Assembly (NCBI GenBank): GCA_965277695.1
Contig: CBDIDQ010000131.1
Location: forward strand, 1-64,000
Length of the DNA stretch: 64,000 nt
Direction: 5' to 3'
DNA from: JABSOG01 sp965277695
GTDB lineage: Bacteria; Pseudomonadota; Gammaproteobacteria; Enterobacterales; Alteromonadaceae
In this document: in pieces, positions 43,347-52,246 of the stretch
Layout: each line of letters starts with the position of its first letter
How positions within the stretch are numbered: the first letter of the stretch is position 1
Notes under the pieces: model-generated
What the model saw: only the letters and a program-made list of their open reading frames with translations
Told to the model about the DNA's origin: nothing
The model's database searches: none
Translations under genes and position numbers: made by a program

Positions 43347-44730
43347 GCGCTTTTTCCTAACACTTTCACTGGTTTTAACCAGCCTAGCCGCACATTCGGC
43401 TGAACGTTATAAACTCCCTGACTACCAAAAAATCACTTTAGAAAATGGTTTATCGGTTTATTTGATGGAGCAGCATGAAGTGCCCTTGATTGACGTGAAT
43501 TTAGTGGTCAAAGTCGGTTCGGTAAATGACGGTAATAAACCGGGTCTGAACCGTATAACCATTGCTAATATGGAACTAGGCACAGCTCAGCAAAATAAAA
43601 GCCAAATCGCCGAATCGCTGGACTTCATTGGTGCTCGGTTGCGCACTCAAGGTGGCACTGAAATGTCAGGTGTTTCCGCCTCCTTTGCCAGTAAAGATCA
43701 AGCCAAAGTACTCGGGATTATTCGTGACATGGTGATCTCACCGCGTTTTGACCAGAATGAATTTAACAAGCATCGCAGCCGTTATTTAGTGCAGTTGGAG
43801 CAACAACGAGAAAGTCCTCGCTCGGTGATCAAAAACTACTTCAACAAAATGGTGTTTGGTGAAGGTGGTTATGGCACCGCAGCTCAAGGCGATGCTAATA
43901 GCATTGCTTCAATCAGCTTAAACGATCTAAAAACCTTTCATAAAAGCCAATATCAGCCACAAAATGCGGCAGTAATTGTAGTGGGTGATTTTAATGCTGA
44001 TGCCATGCTTATCCGCCTTAAAGCGCTGTTTAGTGGTTGGGAAAATAGTGGTTGGAAAAACGCAAAGACAAACCCAGCAATAACACCGGCCCGGGATTTC
44101 ACCACAGCCAAGGTGCTGCTAGTCGATAAACCCGATGCCATAGAAACCACCCTGTTGATTGGTGGCAAAGGCGTTACCCGAGCCAATCCAGATTATGTTG
44201 CCATCAGTGTGATCAACACCATTTTAGGCGGTCGTTTTACTTCCTGGCTCAATGACGAACTCCGCGTCAATGCTGGCTTAACTTATGGTGCTCGCAGCAG
44301 TTTCAGTAGCTATCGCCAATCGGGTAGCTTCTCAATCTCGACCTTCACCAAAACCGCCACCACGGTAGCCGCGATTGATTTGGCCTTAGAGACCTATCAA
44401 CGTTTATGGAAAAAAGGAGTCGATGAAACCACTCTGGCATCTGCCAAAGCTTATGTTAAAGGACAGTTTCCGCCAAAATATGAAACCTCAACCCAGCTCA
44501 GCCGACTGCTCGCCGAGATGTTTGTCTATGGTTTTGATCAAGACTTTATCAATAACTTTGAACAACAAGTTAACTCCTTGACCACCGCCAAAGCCAAACA
44601 AATTATCGATAAGTATTTTCCTAAAGACAATTTGCAGTATGTGTTGATTGGCAAAGCCGCGGCGATTAAAACTCAAGTGCAAAAGTATGGCAAGGTGAGT
44701 GAGGTGAATATAAAAGACGTTGGTTTCTAA
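43330..44730 (+). CDS. M16 family peptidase-like, non-catalytic subunit
   Basis: 466 residues from the ATG at 43330 (AGGAGGA six bases upstream). Signal peptide about 1-24 (ending AAHSA). The HxxEH zinc motif is replaced by NRITIANMELG, so it cannot bind zinc in the usual way. The substrate-binding Arg/Tyr motif is present (LRVNAGLTYGARSSF), as is GGRFTSWLNDELR. Overlaps the upstream M16 gene by 17 bases, implying translational coupling and complex formation in the periplasm. Confidence 0.92.
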   Translation: MNKTYKRFFLTLSLVLTSLAAHSAERYKLPDYQKITLENGLSVYLMEQHEVPLIDVNLVVKVGSVNDGNKPGLNRITIANMELGTAQQNKSQIAESLDFIGARLRTQGGTEMSGVSASFASKDQAKVLGIIRDMVISPRFDQNEFNKHRSRYLVQLEQQRESPRSVIKNYFNKMVFGEGGYGTAAQGDANSIASISLNDLKTFHKSQYQPQNAAVIVVGDFNADAMLIRLKALFSGWENSGWKNAKTNPAITPARDFTTAKVLLVDKPDAIETTLLIGGKGVTRANPDYVAISVINTILGGRFTSWLNDELRVNAGLTYGARSSFSSYRQSGSFSISTFTKTATTVAAIDLALETYQRLWKKGVDETTLASAKAYVKGQFPPKYETSTQLSRLLAEMFVYGFDQDFINNFEQQVNSLTTAKAKQIIDKYFPKDNLQYVLIGKAAAIKTQVQKYGKVSEVNIKDVGF

Positions 44731-45105
44731 ATGGTATTCAAAAAGTCTATTGCCCTAAGCTTACTGGCGGTTTTAGTCGGTTGCACCAAAGGGCATTTAA
44801 CTTATATCACCCCTGACGGGCAACAGAAAACCGCTTGTGCAACCGAATATACATGGCAGCCTGAGGTTGATAAATACGCTGTTGAGTATGTGTTGGCTTA
44901 CTGTGCCAAAAAGGCGCAAGCGAAAGGTTACCAAGTGTTGGATGAATCTTTGCTAACCCTTGATTTAACCCTTCCCACTCCACCAGCAGGTTTGCAGTGG
45001 TCACATCAACTGGCCAAAGAACAACATCTTAAAAAAGCCATTAGTGACAGGGATTATGGGTATCTTATTGCTTGGTTGGATTTGCAACAGTCAGTGCCAG
45101 AATGA
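44731..45105 (+). CDS. Small lipoprotein encoded with the M16 pair
   Basis: 124 residues. Lipobox LVGC with Cys18. Mature part has three further Cys (ACATEY, AYCAKK), possibly disulfide-bonded, and a YGYLIAWLDLQ end. No family recognised. Its ATG directly follows the TAA of the second M16 gene with no gap, so it is almost certainly the third gene of that operon. Confidence 0.8.
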   Translation: MVFKKSIALSLLAVLVGCTKGHLTYITPDGQQKTACATEYTWQPEVDKYAVEYVLAYCAKKAQAKGYQVLDESLLTLDLTLPTPPAGLQWSHQLAKEQHLKKAISDRDYGYLIAWLDLQQSVPE

Positions 45106-45120
45106 TATTAGGGTTTTACA

Positions 45121-45153
45121 TAAAAAAATGGAGCCACTGATCACAGTGCCTCC
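45121..45153 (-). terminator. Terminator of the YbaK-like gene
   Basis: On the minus strand GGAGGCACTG pairs with CAGTGGCTCC (one mismatch) around a short loop and is followed by A-T7. Lies 40 bases after the stop of the minus-strand gene. Confidence 0.8.
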
Positions 45154-45193
45154 GGTGTATCACGAATCAATATCGCCTAATTAATTGTATAAA

Positions 45194-45673
45194 TTAATGA
45201 AATACCTCCGCGCTAAAACGACTGTGTTTATAATCTTTCATCAAACGGGCAAAATCGTCGTGTTTCAAATGCAACAAGGTGGTGTGATCACCAGCCTCAA
45301 AGTACACATCGCTTTGCTTATCTAGCAAATCGTCATACACCATATCCATATGGTACGACTCACCGAGTGGCGGTACTGCGCCATTAACACAGTCATCGAA
45401 CAGCGTATAAACCTGTTGCTCCTTAGCCAAATGCAAACTGCGACTTAAATCGTCACTTAACTTGCCCATATTAACCTTATGACTGGCAGGTAATAAAACC
45501 ATCAAAAAGCGGCCTTCGTGATCTTCCGCAATCACCGCTTTTACCACTTGGCGCATCGGAATGGCTGCTGCAATGGCGGTGCCAGCAGAATTATTCGTTG
45601 GGATGTGTGCTACGGTGTCGTACTTGATATCACAGGTATCTAAATATTGATGTAATCGGTTTGGAATAGCCAT
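45194..45673 (-). CDS. YbaK/EbsC-type aminoacyl-tRNA deacylase
   Basis: 159 residues from the ATG at 45673; GGAGGG lies 8 bases upstream, and a TTG five codons earlier overlaps that site. YbaK/ProX fold: KYDTVAHIPTNNSAGTAIAA, VVKAVIAEDHEGRFLMVLLPAS, the conserved Lys in HKVNMGKLSDDL and the GAVPPLGESYHMDMVYDD loop. Family members hydrolyse mischarged tRNAs (Ala-, Cys- or Ser-tRNA) in trans. Substrate not assignable from sequence. Confidence 0.85.
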   Translation of the reverse strand: MAIPNRLHQYLDTCDIKYDTVAHIPTNNSAGTAIAAAIPMRQVVKAVIAEDHEGRFLMVLLPASHKVNMGKLSDDLSRSLHLAKEQQVYTLFDDCVNGAVPPLGESYHMDMVYDDLLDKQSDVYFEAGDHTTLLHLKHDDFARLMKDYKHSRFSAEVFH

Positions 45674-45921
45674 ATTGTTACCCTCCAATTTATAGGGATT
45701 GCCTCAGCCCATTGCTTCGGCGTTTTAAACGGGTATCGCGTAAATAACGGATAGAAAATGAGTATAGTTCAAGTCGGCAAAATTGGTTGCTTTTTGAGCA
45801 GCTTGAAACAATCAAAAAATGGACTTAATTCGTTTTTTAATTGCCAATTTTGCACATGTATCAACATAATTTTGTTATGCTTTTGCTTCTTTTTCCCTTG
45901 AACCTGCAAACCGGAGATCTG

Positions 45922-46641
45922 ATGAAGATTCCATTTGATGATATTGAGCTACAAAGCGGCGACGGCATTCCCGGCAGCACCTTGTTCAGCCATGCCATGT
46001 GTGATGCACTGGCGGCTAATTTGCCCAAGCGGTTACTCGATATTGGCTGTGGCAGCGGTGTGGTTGGCCTCTATTCACTACTAAACGGCAGCGATTTTGT
46101 CTGCTTTAACGACATTCAGTCTCAGGCGCTGAGCTTAACCCAACAAAATCTAACTCAGCAGCAAATTGACGAGGCTCGTTATCAACTAGAAAACGCCCCC
46201 TTTCAGCAGATTAACCTCAACGACAGCAATTTCGATTCCATTGCCTTTAATCCGCCGCAGCTACCTACCGACAATGTGTCAATGGATCAGTTTGGCGAAC
46301 CTAGCGAACGTGTTTTTCGCGATGGTGGAGCCAATGGCCGTCAACTGATTGACCAATATATTCTATGGCTGGGTGAGCATCTAGTAACGAGTTGCCGGGC
46401 TTATTTAGGCATGTCCTCGCTGTTATCGGTGGATGATGTATTAGGTTTTGCTAGTGAGCGGGGGCTGAACGGAATTAAAAAATTTTCCCGTAAAGTGCCA
46501 TTACGGCCGATTTTATACGCCGCAGCAGACAAGCTCAGTAACAGTGAGCAGCAAAGACGTGAGCTAGTTAAACATGACACTGGCTGGAGTAAGAAAATTT
46601 ACGTCCTTGAATTTACAGCCAACACCAACAAACAGCAGTAG
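45922..46641 (+). CDS. Class I methyltransferase of the small-MTS type with NPP motif
   Basis: 239 residues from the ATG at 45922 (CGGAGAT upstream; the frame opens at 45841). AdoMet-binding motif I is LLDIGCGSGVVGLYSL; motif II FNDIQSQAL; motif IV is FNPPQLP, the (N/D)PP(Y/F)-type active site of enzymes that methylate a planar nitrogen such as protein Gln, adenine or guanine. Substrate unknown. A second methyltransferase follows 14 bases downstream. Confidence 0.82.
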   Translation: MKIPFDDIELQSGDGIPGSTLFSHAMCDALAANLPKRLLDIGCGSGVVGLYSLLNGSDFVCFNDIQSQALSLTQQNLTQQQIDEARYQLENAPFQQINLNDSNFDSIAFNPPQLPTDNVSMDQFGEPSERVFRDGGANGRQLIDQYILWLGEHLVTSCRAYLGMSSLLSVDDVLGFASERGLNGIKKFSRKVPLRPILYAAADKLSNSEQQRRELVKHDTGWSKKIYVLEFTANTNKQQ

Positions 46642-46655
46642 GACTTGAGCAACCA

Positions 46656-47387
46656 ATGACATCAGCCCAACACCACAGGTACGATATTACTCCGCTAAAC
46701 TCTGCTGCCGACTCATCAAACACTATCGAACAGGGTGATGAAACGTTTTTATTACGCTGGCCTGATGGCAAAACAGCAACCTTTCATATCTGGGATTATG
46801 AATTTTTATATCGCCACCCAGGACTCTATAAACAATTGATTGTTGAATTACTCGACTGCCGAGTGTATCAGGCCATTGGCGGCGTACTCAGTGATGCAAT
46901 TGACTCAGCAACACCACTAAGGGTACTGGACGTTGCCTGCGGCAGTGGCTTAATGGGACAGACACTAACACAAAGTGGCCATTTTAAGCTTGAGTATTTA
47001 GCCGGTATTGAAGTATCAGCTGAGGCGATCACCGCTTTAAAGCGTGAACAGGGCAACATTTATAACGACAACTTTTTACTGCCTAGGGATGATATTAGTG
47101 GGTTAAAGACAAAAAACCTCAACTGCTTGATCTTGTGCGGTGCGGCCAATCATCTGTCGCTCGAAGACTACCAACGTTATCTTGCGCTGATCACTGAACC
47201 TGCCTGTATCGCGTTTAATTTGCGTAAGGCCGAAGACAAACCGCAACGACAGGACATTCTGCAATGGATGAATCAAGATCACCAATTGCTCAAACGTCAG
47301 ACTTATCCTCACAGAAAACTGGCCAATGGCAGCATCGTTGAACATGAAGTTTTTCTTTATTGCAACAAAGATTTTAGGTTGCTTTAA
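46656..47387 (+). CDS. Class I SAM-dependent methyltransferase
   Basis: 243 residues. N-terminal part (about 30-70) has FLLRWPDGKTATFHIWDYEF; motif I RVLDVACGSGLMGQTL at about 88-103, acidic motif II YLAGIEVSAEA, and LNCLILCGAANHLSLEDYQR in the position of motifs IV/V. No NPP motif, so unlike its upstream neighbour. Likely the second gene of a two-gene operon; substrate unknown. Confidence 0.82.
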   Translation: MTSAQHHRYDITPLNSAADSSNTIEQGDETFLLRWPDGKTATFHIWDYEFLYRHPGLYKQLIVELLDCRVYQAIGGVLSDAIDSATPLRVLDVACGSGLMGQTLTQSGHFKLEYLAGIEVSAEAITALKREQGNIYNDNFLLPRDDISGLKTKNLNCLILCGAANHLSLEDYQRYLALITEPACIAFNLRKAEDKPQRQDILQWMNQDHQLLKRQTYPHRKLANGSIVEHEVFLYCNKDFRLL

Positions 47388-47405
47388 TTGTCGGTTTTGC
47401 GTGAA

Positions 47406-48032
47406 TTAATCTTGACGAAATAAATAACTACATCGCCGGGCACCTTGAACGATATGTTCTTCGCGGGACACTGATACATTAGCACCAAGCACTTCGTTAA
47501 AGATCGCCAACTCCGAACGGCAAAAGTTTTGACAGGCCGTTGCCGCTTCGCAAATCGGACAATGGTTTTCATAAAACCACACCCCATCATCTGCGGCTTC
47601 AACGGTAACCATATAACCTTCTTCACTGCGCACCTTAGCTAAAGCCTCGGCCTTATCCAGTAACGTTTCACAAGGAGAAACCGCTGCGTGATACACTTGT
47701 CGTGAGTTTTTTTCCCGCTCTTCAATCAGTTTATCCAGCCCCTCTTCACCAAATACCGTTTGAACGGCTTCGATCAAATGCAGGGTTAAATCATTATGGC
47801 GGTCGGGAAAACGGACGTTGGCTTGTTCGGTGAGTTGCCAGTAACGGCTGGGGCGGCCTCTTTTTTCGACTCGATCAAAGGTTGACGCCAACTGCTGATT
47901 TTGCAAAGCCTGCAAATGCTGTCGTGCACCCATCGAGGTCATGTCCAGTAATCCGGCCAAACTTTGGGCAGTTTGAGGACCACGGGTCTTGAGCAAATAA
48001 AGTATTTTGTCTGAGCTGATTGATTTGGCCAT
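47406..48032 (-). CDS. SufR-like Fe-S helix-turn-helix transcriptional regulator
   Basis: 208 residues. N-terminal winged helix (about 8-68: GPQTAQSLAGLLDMTSMGARQHL, wing KRGRPSRYW). The C-terminal domain follows the SufR pattern with Cys158 in ENHCPICEAA, Cys171 in NFCRSEL and Cys201 in GARRCSYLF, plus Cys161, 167 and 121. The three spaced Cys bind an Fe-S cluster in SufR and relatives, so this is probably a redox or Fe-S status sensor. No suf or isc genes are in the window; the convergent methyltransferases have no evident link. Confidence 0.87.
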   Translation of the reverse strand: MAKSISSDKILYLLKTRGPQTAQSLAGLLDMTSMGARQHLQALQNQQLASTFDRVEKRGRPSRYWQLTEQANVRFPDRHNDLTLHLIEAVQTVFGEEGLDKLIEEREKNSRQVYHAAVSPCETLLDKAEALAKVRSEEGYMVTVEAADDGVWFYENHCPICEAATACQNFCRSELAIFNEVLGANVSVSREEHIVQGARRCSYLFRQD

Positions 48033-48130
48033 AATCCGGGCATTATAACCTTCATTTAAATAAATGAAAAACTTTATTTAATAGCAAACCCGATAACCGA
48101 TTTAGCAGATTGGCAAATAATCAAATAACC

Positions 48131-49183
48131 CTACTCATCGACATAAGTTTCCATAACAACAATGATTTCAGGCAAGTGGTCAATAAAGGCAGTAATTAAG
48201 GTGGGGTCGAAAGCCTCTCCGGCTTGTTCTTCAAGGTATTTTACCGCGTCTTCTAACGGCCAAGCTTCTTTATAAGGTCTTTTAGTGGTTAACGCATCAA
48301 ATACATCACAAATAGTAGTGATACGACCTTCAATAGGAATGGACTCACCTTTCAAACCAGCGCAATAACCAGTGCCATCCCAGCGCTCATGGTGTGACAG
48401 CGCAATGCTTTTGGCCATCTGGATCATCAATGAATTATTGTCTCCGAGGATTTGCTCACCATAGCGGGTGTGCTCATCCATGATGCGTTTCTCAACTTTG
48501 GTTAACTTGCCTTTTTTAAGTAATATTTTATCCGGAATGCCAATTTTGCCGATATCATGCATCGGCGCAGTTTTTTCAATCATATACGCCACTTCAACCG
48601 GTAGCCCAATAGCGCGGGCCAAAACCCCGGCATATTTGCCAACCCGTACCACATGTAACGCGGTTTCTTCATCGCGTAGATCAGCAGCAACGGCAATACA
48701 CTGGATCAGGTTATCTGTGGTTTTACTCAACTCAGCCGTGCGTTTTTGCACCTTTTTTTCTAATAACTCATTAGTTTGTTTTTGAAATTTAAACGCTTGT
48801 CTGACTTTGAGCAGATTACCTACCCGTAAGCTGACTTCAATTTGATTAAATGGTTTGGTAATGAAATCGTTAGCGCCTTTAGATAAGGCTTTAGTCAAGG
48901 CTTCAGGTGCATGCTGCCCGGTAATGATCAACACCGGAAATTCCTCAATGTTGTTATGCTTGCGAACCATCTCTAACACTTCAAACCCGTTCATGCGCGG
49001 CATTTCAAGATCAAGGACCAGCAAGTCATATTGCGTTTTTTCCAGCATTTCCCGCACCTGTAACGGATCTGCGGTAGTATCAACTTCAATCGATGAGTCT
49101 TCTTCAATCAGCGTCGATAACATCAATAAATTAGTGATCGAATCATCACAAACCAATACTTTACTTGTTGAAAAATCCTCCAC
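48131..49183 (-). CDS. Response regulator with HD-GYP-type phosphodiesterase domain (GYC variant)
   Basis: 350 residues. REC domain (about 8-125): LVCDDSITNLLMLS, phosphoacceptor Asp in LLVLDLEMPRMNGFE, Lys in NDFITKPFNQIE. A coiled-coil linker (about 135-160) leads to an HD-GYP domain. Metal residues are present in TALHVVRVGKYAG, APMHDIGKIGIPDKILLKKG, DEHTRYGEQIL and ALSHHERWDGTGYCAGLKGE. The motif that names the family reads G-Y-C instead of G-Y-P; the HD and HHE metal ligands are kept, so cyclic di-GMP hydrolysis remains likely. Encoded alone. Confidence 0.92.
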   Translation of the reverse strand: MEDFSTSKVLVCDDSITNLLMLSTLIEEDSSIEVDTTADPLQVREMLEKTQYDLLVLDLEMPRMNGFEVLEMVRKHNNIEEFPVLIITGQHAPEALTKALSKGANDFITKPFNQIEVSLRVGNLLKVRQAFKFQKQTNELLEKKVQKRTAELSKTTDNLIQCIAVAADLRDEETALHVVRVGKYAGVLARAIGLPVEVAYMIEKTAPMHDIGKIGIPDKILLKKGKLTKVEKRIMDEHTRYGEQILGDNNSLMIQMAKSIALSHHERWDGTGYCAGLKGESIPIEGRITTICDVFDALTTKRPYKEAWPLEDAVKYLEEQAGEAFDPTLITAFIDHLPEIIVVMETYVDE

Positions 49184-49492
49184 TTCAATCCCCCTTAATC
49201 AATGATAAAACTAAATATGGTTGCGTTTACCAAACCTGTCAAGTTGGTACAATATCCTTAACAAATGCAAATGTTAATTAAATGTTTCATCCTAAAAAAA
49301 CACAGCACATGTATCCAAATGTATATTTTAAATAGCTATTGATACAAAATACTTATTGATATGTTAATTATTTGTTGATATAAATTAAATAGTAGATGAG
49401 CACTGCAACATAAATCAATAATTGCCATCACTACTGATTGAATATCAGATTCATATACAAGAACACAAGTTACATAAAAAACAGGAACTCAA
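49184..49492. other. 309-bp AT-rich promoter region of the metalloprotease
   Basis: No gene. Strongly AT-rich (49260-49400 in particular), with CAGGAAC as the ribosome-binding site before the ATG at 49493. No recognisable operator or repeat. Confidence 0.6.
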
Positions 49493-51958
49493 ATGCACAA
49501 ATCTAACCAAGCCAAAATTTTCCGTCCAGCACTGCTTGCCACCACTATCGCCATGATAGCCTCAGGCAACGTAATGGCAGAACAAGTGACTTTTCACACC
49601 GATGCCACCCGTGCCACTGCCAAGTTAATCCTTGAGCCTAGCGCTAACATCAGCGCAGACATGAATGAAAATTTGGCTCGCGCCTATATTAATGATCAAT
49701 ATAGCCGCTTCGGTCTGAATAATGCCAAAGGCATGAAACTGGTCGAAAGCCGTAAAAGTCTGCTAGGCACCCATTATCGCTTTGCTCAATACATTGGCAG
49801 TGTGCCAATCGACAAAGCCGAAATCGTGGTTACTATCGCCAAAGATGGTCACACTATCACTAAGGTTTATAACAACGCTTATAAAGTGTCTCCAGCGTTA
49901 GCACGTATAGCCTCAGGCAAAAAAGCACTCAAACCCGCCTTAACTGCTGATCGTGCTATCGACAGTGCTTGGAATGCCCTGCAAGTCAGAGATCATTTGA
50001 CCAGCGCACCAAGTAGTGATTTGGTTTATTACGTCGATGCCGATGGTAAATTCAACCTATCTTACCGTGTTCACATTGGTGCACAAGGCGACACTGGTGG
50101 CCGCATGATGTATATCGATGCCAATAACGGCGCATTGCTTCATGATCAATCTACAACTTTACGTCGCCACGGCAAGTTACCAAGCATTGCCCAGCTAAAT
50201 GAACGCACCACACCAGTACTTAACCGTTTGGCTGAAACCGAGCGTTTCAATCAAACAAGCGCCAAAGCTAGAGTTAACGTAAGCAGCGCAATAGCCAATG
50301 CTACCGCTTTGGTATTTGATCCAGACCCACGCACCACTTTGGCCGATGCTTCATTAGAAGACAATTCACCAGCATCTGCTTTTGAAAATGCCTATATCAG
50401 CCGAACTTTACAAGGCGTGACCCTAACTAACGGCGTATACAGCCTGACGGGTCCACATGTAGAAATTACAGAAATTGAAACGCCAAACCGCGCACCAAGC
50501 ACCAGCAGTAACGGTAACTGGACCTCCAAACGTGGTAACAATGCCTTCAATGACGTCACCACTTATTTCCATTTAGACCAAAGCCAACGTTATATCCAAA
50601 GCCTTGGTTTCACTGGCGCTACTGGTATTATCGAACGTCCTTTACGAGTAGATACCGATGGCGTTCAAGGTGCTGATAACTCTCATTACAGCTATAGTGG
50701 CAGCGGCGATTACTTAGCCTTCGGTCATGGCGGTGTTGATGATAATGAAGATGCTGACGTAATTTTGCATGAATATGGCCATGCTTTGCATCGCAATATC
50801 AACAGCAACTGGAGCGGCGGTGATACTGGCGCTATGGGTGAAGGTTTTGGTGATTATTGGGCTGGTTCTTACAGCTACAGCACCACCAACGGCCAAACGT
50901 TCAACCCTGATGAGGTAATGACATGGGATGGTCACAGTGCCAGCAGCTGGCCTGGACGTGTAATGAACCGTACTACCGCTCAATATGATCCGAACAAAAG
51001 TTACCCTGCACACAGTAATGTTGACGGCATCAACGGTGACGAATTATGGTCAACGCCTTTATTCCAAGCATTAAAAGAGTTGATGGGTCAAGGTCGTGAC
51101 CGTTCAGAAATGGACAAAATTATTCTACAAGCTCACTTTGGTTTAGGTTCAAACCTAACCATGCGTGATGTTGCCACTGCAATCGTTGCAGCAGCAGAAG
51201 CGCTTTATCCTAGTGGCCCACATGCAGCGGTTTATCGTTCACACTTCGAAAGCCACAACATGCTAGAATCTGGTCCTACTCCACCAACTGGCGGTTCTGC
51301 GCTAGAAAATGGCGTAGCTAAAACTGGCTTAGCTGGTGCTAAAGACAACCAACAGTTCTTCACACTGGTAGTTCCAGCCGGTGCAACGGATCTGAAATTT
51401 GTTACAGCAGGCGGTAGCGGTGATGCAGACCTTTACGTCAAATTTGCCTCAGCACCAACTACTGGCAGCTACGAATGTCGTTCATGGAATTCGGGCAACG
51501 GTGAAACCTGTAATATCAGCTCTGCTCAAGCGGGTACTTACCATGTAATGGTTAATGCTTACAGCGCATATTCAGGTATGAACTTAACAGCCACTTACAC
51601 AGCAGGCGGCGGTAACGAAACTAAGTTCTTCGAAAACACCGCAAACGTAGCGATTACTGATAAGAAAACAGCAACCAGCAGCATTGCAGTCGCCAACTCA
51701 GGCAGCGGCGGCACAGTTCAGGTAGCGGTTGATATCAAGCACACTTATCGTGGTGATTTACGTATTGACGTGATTGCCCCAAGCGGAAAGTCTTTCCGAG
51801 TGAAAGATACCTCTAACGATAGCGGCGACAACCTAGCAACGACTTATAGCATCAATGCTAGCGGCGAAGCCTATAACGGCAACTGGACCTTAAGTGTCTA
51901 TGATGCCTATAACGGTGACACCGGTAACATCGATAGCTGGAGCATTACGCTGCCATAA
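49493..51958 (+). CDS. Secreted M36-like metalloprotease with PPC and P domains
   Basis: 821 residues. Signal peptide (about 1-29, ending GNVMA), then a fungalysin/thermolysin-type propeptide (about 30-215). Catalytic domain with the zinc motif HEYGHALH at about 427-434 and third ligand Glu in GAMGEGFGDYWAG. A PPC domain (about 605-705: FFTLVVPAGATDLKFVTAG, SGDADLYVKF, NSGNGETCN, GTYHVMVNAY) and a P/proprotein-convertase domain (about 712-821: DIKHTYRGDLRIDVIAPSG, NGNWTLSVYDAYNGDTGNID) follow. Likely secreted by type II secretion; the C-terminal domains assist binding or are trimmed. A strong terminator follows. Confidence 0.93.
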   Translation: MHKSNQAKIFRPALLATTIAMIASGNVMAEQVTFHTDATRATAKLILEPSANISADMNENLARAYINDQYSRFGLNNAKGMKLVESRKSLLGTHYRFAQYIGSVPIDKAEIVVTIAKDGHTITKVYNNAYKVSPALARIASGKKALKPALTADRAIDSAWNALQVRDHLTSAPSSDLVYYVDADGKFNLSYRVHIGAQGDTGGRMMYIDANNGALLHDQSTTLRRHGKLPSIAQLNERTTPVLNRLAETERFNQTSAKARVNVSSAIANATALVFDPDPRTTLADASLEDNSPASAFENAYISRTLQGVTLTNGVYSLTGPHVEITEIETPNRAPSTSSNGNWTSKRGNNAFNDVTTYFHLDQSQRYIQSLGFTGATGIIERPLRVDTDGVQGADNSHYSYSGSGDYLAFGHGGVDDNEDADVILHEYGHALHRNINSNWSGGDTGAMGEGFGDYWAGSYSYSTTNGQTFNPDEVMTWDGHSASSWPGRVMNRTTAQYDPNKSYPAHSNVDGINGDELWSTPLFQALKELMGQGRDRSEMDKIILQAHFGLGSNLTMRDVATAIVAAAEALYPSGPHAAVYRSHFESHNMLESGPTPPTGGSALENGVAKTGLAGAKDNQQFFTLVVPAGATDLKFVTAGGSGDADLYVKFASAPTTGSYECRSWNSGNGETCNISSAQAGTYHVMVNAYSAYSGMNLTATYTAGGGNETKFFENTANVAITDKKTATSSIAVANSGSGGTVQVAVDIKHTYRGDLRIDVIAPSGKSFRVKDTSNDSGDNLATTYSINASGEAYNGNWTLSVYDAYNGDTGNIDSWSITLP

Positions 51959-51981
51959 GCAGTAACATGCATTGAAACAGC

Positions 51982-52019
51982 AAAAACGCCGCTGACAGTT
52001 AATGTCAGCGGCGTTTTTT
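51982..52019 (+). terminator. Rho-independent terminator of the metalloprotease gene
   Basis: AAAAACGCCGCTGACA (51982-51997), loop GTTAA, TGTCAGCGGCGTTTTTT (52003-52019). Perfect GC-rich stem with U-tract, 24 bases after the stop. Confidence 0.95.
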
Positions 52020-52029
52020 AATTTCAAAA

Positions 52030-52132
52030 AACGAGGTTAAAACCTCGTCTACGAGGTGATTGGCCACAATTTGATGATTAACCATCAATCCCAAACAACG
52101 CCACATATAGTAGACGCGAATTCATTCGCGTA
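52030..52132 (+). repeat. Dispersed intergenic repeat, copy D (long form)
   Basis: Left hairpin AACGAGGTTAAAACCTCGTC (from 52030) then TACG; a 55-base spacer; right arm GTAGACGCGAATTCATTCGCG (52110-52130) followed by TAGGAAGCCAGAGCGACCG, which matches copy G. The most complete copy in the window. Confidence 0.85.
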
Positions 52133-52246
52133 GGAAGCCAGAGCGACCGTAGGCCACCCGTTTGCACCACCCCCTAACAAATTCACTCGGGGATGAATCA
52201 AAAACACCCGGAGATAAATCCCCTAACTACGAAATAGCGAAACAAA

